From Baffinella frigidus (Eukaryota; Cryptophyceae; Cryptomonadales; Baffinellaceae), in NCBI GenBank assembly GCA_026770585.1, contig MU647380.1:110487-122635 (forward strand): DNA of 12,149 bases, read 5' to 3'. Position numbers and translations under genes: made by a program. A model generated the notes under the pieces. It did no database searches, had not been told where the DNA came from, and saw nothing but the letters and a program-made list of their open reading frames with translations. Positions 7,198 to 12,149 of the stretch are shown here, one piece after another; position 1 is the stretch's first letter; each line of letters opens with the position of its first letter.

Positions 7198-9561
7198 TTA
7201 AGGGTTCTCGCGTCGCTGCTCCTGCGCAATCTCGATGAAGGCGCGGAGGATCACGGACGGGGCGAAGGGCTCCTGAGGTGGCTCGACTTCTTGGCGTTGA
7301 AGCACGACGGGTGCCTGATCGCCTCTGGTGAGAGCGGGCCGAGCGGGTGCCGGAGCCGGGGGCGCGGGAGATGCCCCTGTCGGTGGCGCGCGGGATGCGA
7401 CCCGTTGGGCCGGGGCTGTGGCGCCGAGGTTGCCCACCGGGTCAGCAGCGTGGTCGTAGCCGGCGCAGATGAGGTACCGAGTTTCTGTTGCGCAGCTGCG
7501 GGAGTTGAGGTGGTGCGGCAGTCCCCACAGGATGCCGTTCCCTGTTAGGTCGGTGACCGTGTCGATGACGATCGAGTTAGGGACGGTGGGGGAGAGCCCT
7601 GCCATGATCTCAGTCAGAGTTGCTCCGTGACGATCCGCGATCGTGATACAGAAGATGATGTGCAGCACCCGCTCCCTGATGGAGGTGGAGTGTTCCCCGC
7701 GAGCGCGGGCCTGCAGATGCTGCGTGTGCCGGCTCTCGGCCGTGTCCACGCGCGGTTGGCGAGTGGGGACGGGCATCAGGGCGTGTCGCTCGTCCTTCGA
7801 GGTCTTGGAGGAGGCCAGGGTGTCGGAGGCCGAGCGGTCGGCTGCCTGGTGGTCGCGGCTGCTCGGGCGCGAGGACCCCGATTCGCGAGGAGAGTTGTTG
7901 GTCTGCTGGTGCCGTTTGGAAGGCCGGGCGCGGGAGGGGCAGATCTGGTTGTGCACCTCCCACTGCTGAGACTCGCTGTCGGTGTCGGTCCAGTCGACGT
8001 GCTGCCTGCAGGAGGAGCACCACCGTGTTGAGGTGGCGCGCCGATGGAGTGAGTCTTGGAACCGACGGCGGCGAGCGGCGTCGTCGCGTGGGGCGCCATG
8101 AGGTGCGTAGAACGTGTCCAGGGAGTGAGCCGCGTTGTGGCACGCCACTTGATCCGAGGGGACGAGGCCCTGGAGAGCGGAGTTGAACTCGGTTGTTCCC
8201 AGCGGCTCCTTGTCGTTCAAGATCTCGGTCGCGCTGACTCGCAGGGCCTCGGCAGGGCAGCCGTGGTATTCCCAGCGCACGTTGGCGTGGCTGGCTTTCA
8301 CGGCCTGGATGATAGCCTCGGATAGACGTTCCAGACGGCAAGTTGCCTTGTGGTGGCCCCAGGTCATCTCCGGCGCGTTGATCCACACCTTTTTCTTGCA
8401 GAACTTGCAGAGCTCCGAGTGCCCGCCGGTGGCGACCACCACGGCGAGGAGTGGCGCGGGAGGCGGACCCGGTGGCGGCGGCATGCCGGGGGCGGGAGCG
8501 CGCTGCTCCTGTTGCTCACGGGCTGCTGCCTCGTTGCGAAGGGCGCGTACCGCGGGGTCCGATCGCAGTGTGCTCTCGAGGACCTCGCGGTTGCTCCGCG
8601 GGCCTTCTGTCGCGAAGTACGCCCGGGCCAGGGGATGCATCGAGTAGGTGTCGTCGTTGAGAAGCGTGGCCCATCCGTTGCGAAGTAGACTGTCGATGCG
8701 GCCGTTCATGACGACTGAGTCTCCCTGCAGCGACAGCCTGCTCGTGTTCTGCAGCATCGTCGATCGAGTGATGCCGTTCGGGTTCACGTACATCATGTGC
8801 AGGAGCGCTGAGAGAGCCGTCCCATTCCGCACCAGAGTAGTGCTGGATGGTAGGGGAGCGTAAGGCTCGTCGCGGGAGGCAGGGAGGCGCGCTGGAGCGG
8901 CAATCGAGGGGCGGCACTGGTGGCGCTCCTTCCTAGTGGTGAGCGAAGTTTCGCATCGGGGGCACTTGTACGACGCTGCGCGTGAGGTCGCCGATGGTGC
9001 GTCAGGAGGAGCCCCCCGGGGTTTCTTGGGCCGAGGCGGGCCCGCGTGTTCGTCGGAGTGACGAGCTGCGTAGGAGGGTCGCGAGGGCCGCGGAGGTTCC
9101 GGCTCAGGTGCCGAGGGGTTGCGCGCTGCGAGGGGGAGCTCGAGGCGCGGTGGCCCTGCACTTGACGCCGCTGGCGGGCCGGAGTTGGACGGTGTCGGGG
9201 TGCTGTGGCTGCATGACGCTTCTTCGAGTACGGTGTTCTTCAGGGCGAGTAGAGCGGCGTGGGACTGCAGGCGCGGCTCTTTGTTGTGAAGGTACTGCTC
9301 GTAGGCCTGCTGCGCCAGGATCACAGCGTCGACTGCGCCTCGAATTTCCGACGTGGTCGAGTTGTAGTCGTGGCTGTGCAACATCTCGAGTCCTCCGTAT
9401 TCGTCGACGACTGCGGCGCGGAGGGCTTCCTCGCCGTCCCGCAGCTTGTGCCGCAGGGACTGGGAGGTGGAGTCCGTTTCGCGCTGGCCGTAGACGGAGA
9501 GGTGCTGCTGCGGCGCAGGAGCCGCCAAGATCAGGCGGAGATCCGCCGTCGGCGATGGGGG
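7198..9561 (-). CDS. Central part of the modular zinc-finger / winged-helix protein
   Basis: The open frame extends up to a GTG at 10200, but only the part below about 9561 is protein-like; above that the neighbouring frames are better. In order: an Ala/Leu/Glu helical domain (about 9540-9210); a Pro/Ser/Arg linker; a finger-like YKCPRCETSLTTRKERHQC (about 8970-8914); a winged-helix-like domain (about 8829-8611); a second finger with CKFC near 8409 and closing H...C at 8338; a helical, possibly winged-helix domain (about 8325-8101); a third finger, WCSSC near 8019 with H...C closing at 7939; a Ser/Arg/Gln linker; another winged-helix-like domain (about 7683-7456, ending ETRYLICAG); an Ala/Pro linker; and the first helix of a further domain cut by TAA at 7198-7200. 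CxxC...H...C motifs usually bind zinc, and winged helices usually bind DNA or RNA or mediate protein contacts. No catalytic motif is visible. Confidence 0.7.
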   Translation of the reverse strand, partial: PPSPTADLRLILAAPAPQQHLSVYGQRETDSTSQSLRHKLRDGEEALRAAVVDEYGGLEMLHSHDYNSTTSEIRGAVDAVILAQQAYEQYLHNKEPRLQSHAALLALKNTVLEEASCSHSTPTPSNSGPPAASSAGPPRLELPLAARNPSAPEPEPPRPSRPSYAARHSDEHAGPPRPKKPRGAPPDAPSATSRAASYKCPRCETSLTTRKERHQCRPSIAAPARLPASRDEPYAPLPSSTTLVRNGTALSALLHMMYVNPNGITRSTMLQNTSRLSLQGDSVVMNGRIDSLLRNGWATLLNDDTYSMHPLARAYFATEGPRSNREVLESTLRSDPAVRALRNEAAAREQQEQRAPAPGMPPPPGPPPAPLLAVVVATGGHSELCKFCKKKVWINAPEMTWGHHKATCRLERLSEAIIQAVKASHANVRWEYHGCPAEALRVSATEILNDKEPLGTTEFNSALQGLVPSDQVACHNAAHSLDTFYAPHGAPRDDAARRRRFQDSLHRRATSTRWCSSCRQHVDWTDTDSESQQWEVHNQICPSRARPSKRHQQTNNSPRESGSSRPSSRDHQAADRSASDTLASSKTSKDERHALMPVPTRQPRVDTAESRHTQHLQARARGEHSTSIRERVLHIIFCITIADRHGATLTEIMAGLSPTVPNSIVIDTVTDLTGNGILWGLPHHLNSRSCATETRYLICAGYDHAADPVGNLGATAPAQRVASRAPPTGASPAPPAPAPARPALTRGDQAPVVLQRQEVEPPQEPFAPSVILRAFIEIAQEQRRENP

Positions 9562-10126
9562 TTCCACGGCATTGGAGGAGGGAGTCTTTCCAGGAGCGAG
9601 AGGGAGTTGCCGGACGGCTCCTCCTGGGAGGGTGGAGGTCCAGGGTTCGGCTTGGCGACGGAAGTCGGGACAGACTGCGAGGTGTCGCGACCAGCGGGCT
9701 TCGTTGGGACCGCCGAACCTCTCGTCCGCGCTTTCCTGGTCGATGGCGGCGGTGCGGATGCGCAGAAAGGGCACACGTGGTGGGCGTTTTTCGCGTTCGC
9801 GTCGAAGGGTCGGGCCGAGGTTGGCGAGATGTTGTCGAGATCGAGGCCGAGAGCGATCATGTCTCGGGCCAGAGTACAGATGCTGCGCTCCGAGGTAGAG
9901 AGGAGCTGCTGGTGTGCCTCGAAGTCCCGCTGAGACAGACCTCGGAGTTCCTTGGCGGTCATCCCCAGAAGGACCTTCATGTCGGCAGCGAGGCCCTGTC
10001 CTCGGTCGGTCAGCTCGGGGAACGTCCCGGGGACGACTGCAGCGCAGATGGTGTTCTGTAGCGTGGTGTTGAGCAGCGAGGCGAAGATGATCGCTTCGGT
10101 GTCGGCCTCCCAACGATTGTCTTCCC
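9531..10126 (-). CDS. Helical / CxxC segment of the large modular protein, in its own frame
   Basis: In this minus frame the stretch from about 10126 to 9570 is clearly protein-like: a long Ala/Leu/Thr-rich helical region (including SLLNTTL and MKVLLGMTAKEL), a further helical part with ERSICTLARDMIALGLDLDN, then a CxxC pair (HVCPFCASA, near 9773-9762) and a Pro/Ser linker. An internal ATG lies at 9980, but good coding continues upstream, so it is unlikely to be the start. The frame hands over to the next near a five-base C/G run at 9557-9561 and ends as an Arg-rich shadow at 9531. It probably belongs to the same polypeptide as the pieces on either side. Confidence 0.6.
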
Positions 10127-10657
10127 TGGTCTTGCGCTGCCGAGGAGGTTGCTGAGCGGGTCGGGCTCGCGGTTTCCGGACGGTGCGAGCGCCGACGCAC
10201 GGCCAGCCGCGGAGCGCTTCCTTGCTGGGGCGCGGTCTCGGGTCGGGGGCGGGGAAAAGTTGGGGCTGACGGGCGGCAGGTCGGGTTCCGCCTCGGCGGG
10301 GGCAGGACTCGGGGGCGAGGTGCTGAGCGTTCTGGGAGCGCCAGTAGGAGGGTCGATGCGGCGAGCCTTGGACAGCCTGCTGATGATCGAGGCGGCGTCG
10401 GCGGCAGCGCGCTTGCGGCTGAGCCCCCCGATTGTCTCGTGGATCTTGCCGCCCGTCACCAGAGTGGTGATGGTCAGATCGATGGCCGGCACGTCGATTC
10501 CTGCTTCCGTCATGTCCACGATCGCCATGATGCGTGCGCGGATGGTGTCTCGAGTGACGGGGCCATCAGCGGTGTCGACGAGGTGGGAGACAACGGCGCT
10601 GAGCACTTCGGAGGCGTTTCCTGGTTCGAGGGCCGTGTCCGACGAGGAAGGGTCCAT
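10010..10657 (-). CDS. N-terminal part of the large modular protein, winged-helix-like
   Basis: The ATG at 10657 has A at -3 and G at +4, a strong eukaryotic context. Residues about 14-85 look like a winged helix: helix ASEVLSAVVSHLVD, a turn DGPVTRDTIRARI, a further helix IDVPAIDLTITTLVTGG, then KIHETIGGLSRKR and a basic helical extension. A Pro/Ser/Arg-rich linker follows. Past about 10125 the frame becomes Ser/Pro/Arg-rich and stops at 10010, while the overlapping frame one base away becomes well-structured, so the true protein probably switches frame around 10124. A pair of 48-base repeats lies directly upstream and may control it. No family is recognised. Confidence 0.65.
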   Translation of the reverse strand: MDPSSSDTALEPGNASEVLSAVVSHLVDTADGPVTRDTIRARIMAIVDMTEAGIDVPAIDLTITTLVTGGKIHETIGGLSRKRAAADAASIISRLSKARRIDPPTGAPRTLSTSPPSPAPAEAEPDLPPVSPNFSPPPTRDRAPARKRSAAGRASALAPSGNREPDPLSNLLGSARPGKTIVGRPTPKRSSSPRCSTPRYRTPSALQSSPGRSPS

Positions 10658-10671
10658 GGTGCAGGAGGGCG

Positions 10672-10719
10672 GCGCCCGTGGGGGATTGGTCGGGGCGCCG
10701 TGTGTGACGTGGCGCTGCG
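10672..10719. repeat. 48-base direct repeat, copy 1, with TGACGTGG
   Basis: It matches 10746-10793 at 45 of 48 positions by hand alignment, with a 74-base period. It lies 15 bases upstream of the minus-strand ATG at 10657. It contains TGACGTGG (CCACGTCA on the gene's strand), the kind of core bound by eukaryotic bZIP factors. A promoter or leader role is inferred from position. Confidence 0.75.
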
Positions 10720-10745
10720 AGGGTTGGCGCGGCGAGCGACGAGCA

Positions 10746-10793
10746 GCGCCCGTGGGGGAATGTTCGGGGCGCTGTGTGTGACGTGGCGCTGCG
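10746..10793. repeat. 48-base direct repeat, copy 2, with TGACGTGG
   Basis: This second copy differs from 10672-10719 at three positions and keeps the flanking GTGTGTGACGTGGCGCTGCG intact. Conservation of the bZIP-type core in both copies suggests a duplicated regulatory element upstream of the large minus-strand gene. Confidence 0.75.
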
Positions 10794-10896
10794 GCGACGC
10801 GGCGTGTGTCCCAGCGAGGGGCTGGATGCCTGTCCTACACTCGCTGCATGTGGTGCTACCGAGGCGGCTCCGAGGCTGAGGGGACGGGGAGAGGGA

Positions 10897-10907
10897 GGGG
10901 GGGGGGG
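10897..10907 (+). other. Run of 11 G in a G-rich tract
   Basis: The tract at about 10880-10907 has several G runs and ends in 11 consecutive G. It could form a four-stranded G structure and is also a place where read length errors are likely. It lies about 240 bases upstream of the large minus-strand gene. Confidence 0.5.
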
Positions 10908-11834
10908 CTAGCTGTGCTGCAGCTTGGGGCGTCTGTTCGGTATAGTACTGCCGTGTAGTTGCCCGTGTGCGAGCGGTCCCGATTCCTGATTGGGGATTGT
11001 TGGGGCGGGGTCCGAGTGTCAGATTTTGCGCGGTCGCTGTGAGAAGTGCCTAGGGGCAGCGATGTTTAGCGTGCTGCGGTGACCTGGTTGTTGTAACAGT
11101 TCTTGTGCAAATCTCGGTAGGGGCAGCCGGGTCGGGTTGCTGTCGTTTCCGAGAGTTTTCAGTGTTGTAGGAAGTGTTATTTGTTCCGAAGATTTTGAGT
11201 GTTGTGTGAGTGGTGCGGAGAGTGCGGACCTGGTGTGTTTTGGGTTGTTTCCCGGTGGTTGGTGTTAGCTCGCAAAGGTTTTGTGTGCAGTTGCGAGGTC
11301 GACGGTGGTTATTTTGGCAAGACGGCGGACGGAGGTGCCGGACGATGTTTTTGTTCCGGTTTTTTTGCTTACCGGAGTTTGCGGTTTTCGAGGGGCCAGG
11401 GTGGGGTTGGCACCAGATCGCGGTTTAAGTTTGGTGGTAAGAGGTCGGGTGGGGTTCGTCCGGGGCGGTGGCGGCACCTGAAGATCTCGCTCCTGCGTGT
11501 GGGGTTGGACTCGTGAGTGGCTCTGGGTCTTACGGATGGTTGGTCGACACTGGTGAGGATGTGGGGCTATGTTTGTTTTCAATTGTAGGAAACGTTGTGC
11601 ATGCGGGTTAGGTTCTTGCGGCTGGGCTATCCCGGCGTTGCCGTCTGATGAGTCCTGGAGGTTGAGGGCTTCCGGTACGTTTCAGCTTCCACTGGGGTTT
11701 CTTCACACGTTGCTGGGTGGGTGCTTTTTACACCTTCTTCCCAGCTCGCGCCCGTTACCCTGTGTTACCGCGTCCATCTTCACCACTCGTGCTCTGGTGG
11801 CTCTGCATATGGTTGGCCTTGTCTGCCTGCCCAC

Positions 11835-12149
11835 CTACCTAGCTACCAGGGGATGCGTGGCGTTGTTTAGGTGGTAGAGTGGGATTATAGCGGAGGTCCT
11901 GCGGCGATCCGTGTGGCTGTTCGGGGTTTGGAGTGGTGTTGGCTCGGTGGTAGGGTGGGGTTCGGTGGGGGCGAGAGTTTGACAGGCCCGGCGTCTGCGG
12001 GATGGCGAGAGCCGCTGGTCCTGGTGATCCGGCCCCCCCTGATGTGGTGGGGGGGTTGTGACGGGTTTTGTGTTAGCGGCTGTTTGCTGGGCTGGGTTGG
12101 TGTCTGGCGGTGTTCTGGAGTTCTGAAGCGCTGCAGGCTTGATGGCCTG
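11835..12149 (-). CDS. Possible C-terminal end of a gene entering from the right (partial)
   Basis: From the right edge the minus frame is open for 104 codons to TAG at 11837-11835. The product is rich in Pro, Thr, Gln and Arg with no hydrophobic core, like the low-complexity parts of the other proteins here. A/C-rich DNA of this length can stay open by chance, so support is weak. Confidence 0.2.
   Translation of the reverse strand, partial: QAIKPAALQNSRTPPDTNPAQQTAANTKPVTTPPPHQGGPDHQDQRLSPSRRRRACQTLAPTEPHPTTEPTPLQTPNSHTDRRRTSAIIPLYHLNNATHPLVAR
12033..12055. other. C7/G7 hairpin
   Basis: Seven C at 12033-12039 and seven G at 12049-12055 can pair across a 9-base loop. No U-rich tract follows on either strand, so it is not a typical bacterial terminator. 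It lies inside the possible partial reading frame at the right edge. Confidence 0.3.

Larger units (their letters stand above)
10908..12149. other. G/T-rich region without a convincing gene
   Basis: The plus strand is G/T-rich (11161-11220 has 23 G, 23 T, 11 A and 3 C). Short open frames exist on both strands, for example plus 11569-11877 and minus from about 11683 to 11265. Neither has a persuasive start, domain or length, and the minus one begins right after a TGA without an ATG. I see no tRNA, rRNA or repeat family. Its minus strand is A/C-rich like the left membrane-protein gene, so it may be intergenic or a decayed or mis-sequenced coding stretch. Confidence 0.5.

Noticed and set aside
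8982-10061. 359-codon plus-strand open frame, and similar plus frames at 6315-7151 and 7117-7548
   Set aside because: Arg/Gly/Cys-rich shadows of the GC-rich minus-strand gene, which has recurring motifs and helical patterning; no domain is seen in the plus frames.
9562-10200. Upper part of the 1000-codon minus frame starting with GTG at 10200
   Set aside because: Arg/His/Pro/Ser-rich and structureless, while the two neighbouring minus frames are well structured there.
5787-10657. Several programmed -1/+1 frameshifts as a deliberate expression strategy
   Set aside because: No slippery heptamer was recognised at the breaks, the shifts go in both directions, and two of the three sit in single-base runs; errors or slippage are simpler. 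The break near 10124 is kept open.
11569-11877. 102-codon plus-strand open frame in the right region
   Set aside because: Cys/Leu-rich composition expected from G/T-rich DNA, no recognisable domain and no supporting context.
1-12149. Bacterial or phage origin
   Set aside because: No Shine-Dalgarno sites, operon packing, phage genes or bacterial terminators; Kozak-like starts, an RGG tail and long linkers favour a eukaryotic setting.

Overview
The window looks eukaryotic, most likely part of a DNA virus or a virus-like or mobile element. I recognise no hallmark gene (polymerase, capsid, terminase, integrase), so the assignment stays open. Reasons for a eukaryotic setting: the chosen ATGs sit in Kozak-like contexts (A at -3 and G at +4 for the two minus-strand genes) with no Shine-Dalgarno sequences; the proteins are long and rich in low-complexity linkers; an RGG tail, an OTU-like protease core and CxxC/winged-helix modules are present. 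No tRNA, rRNA, CRISPR array, insertion sequence or phage gene was seen.

Layout. (1) Positions 1-1360, minus strand: a protein with an acidic N-terminus, a coiled-coil-like segment, a beta-rich core and an RGG tail. It probably runs off the left edge after a one-base frame change. (2) Positions 1466-5876, plus strand: a very long A/C-rich, almost G-free reading frame encoding a multi-pass membrane protein. A one-base break in a 10-C run at 5092-5101 separates it from an OTU-like cysteine protease domain, which appears cut short near 5836. Genes 1 and 2 diverge from a spacer of about 105 bases. (3) Positions 5787-10657, minus strand: one large GC-rich gene, now in several frames, for a modular protein of repeated zinc-finger-like (CxxC...H...C) and winged-helix-like domains with a hydrophobic C-terminal end. 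Its frame changes at about 10124, 9557-9561 and 7026-7031 and it has an in-frame TAA at 7198-7200. (4) Positions 10658-12149: G/T-rich, without a convincing gene. It holds a 48-base direct repeat containing TGACGTGG just upstream of gene 3, a run of 11 G, and a possible minus-strand reading frame entering from the right edge.

Two whole-window patterns stand out. First, base skew flips abruptly near 5836: to the left the plus strand is C-rich and G-poor, to the right it is G-rich, whatever the gene direction. The convergent genes 2 and 3 both end just past this point and both look truncated. This suggests a rearrangement or assembly junction, although a genuine replication or transcription boundary is possible. 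Second, at least three of the four inferred frame breaks lie in C or G runs, as homopolymer sequencing errors or slippage would produce; the underlying proteins may therefore be intact.

How the genes might work together is inference only: a nucleic-acid-binding acidic/RGG protein, a membrane scaffold carrying a deubiquitinase-like domain, and a multi-wing DNA- or RNA-binding protein that may be anchored in membrane.
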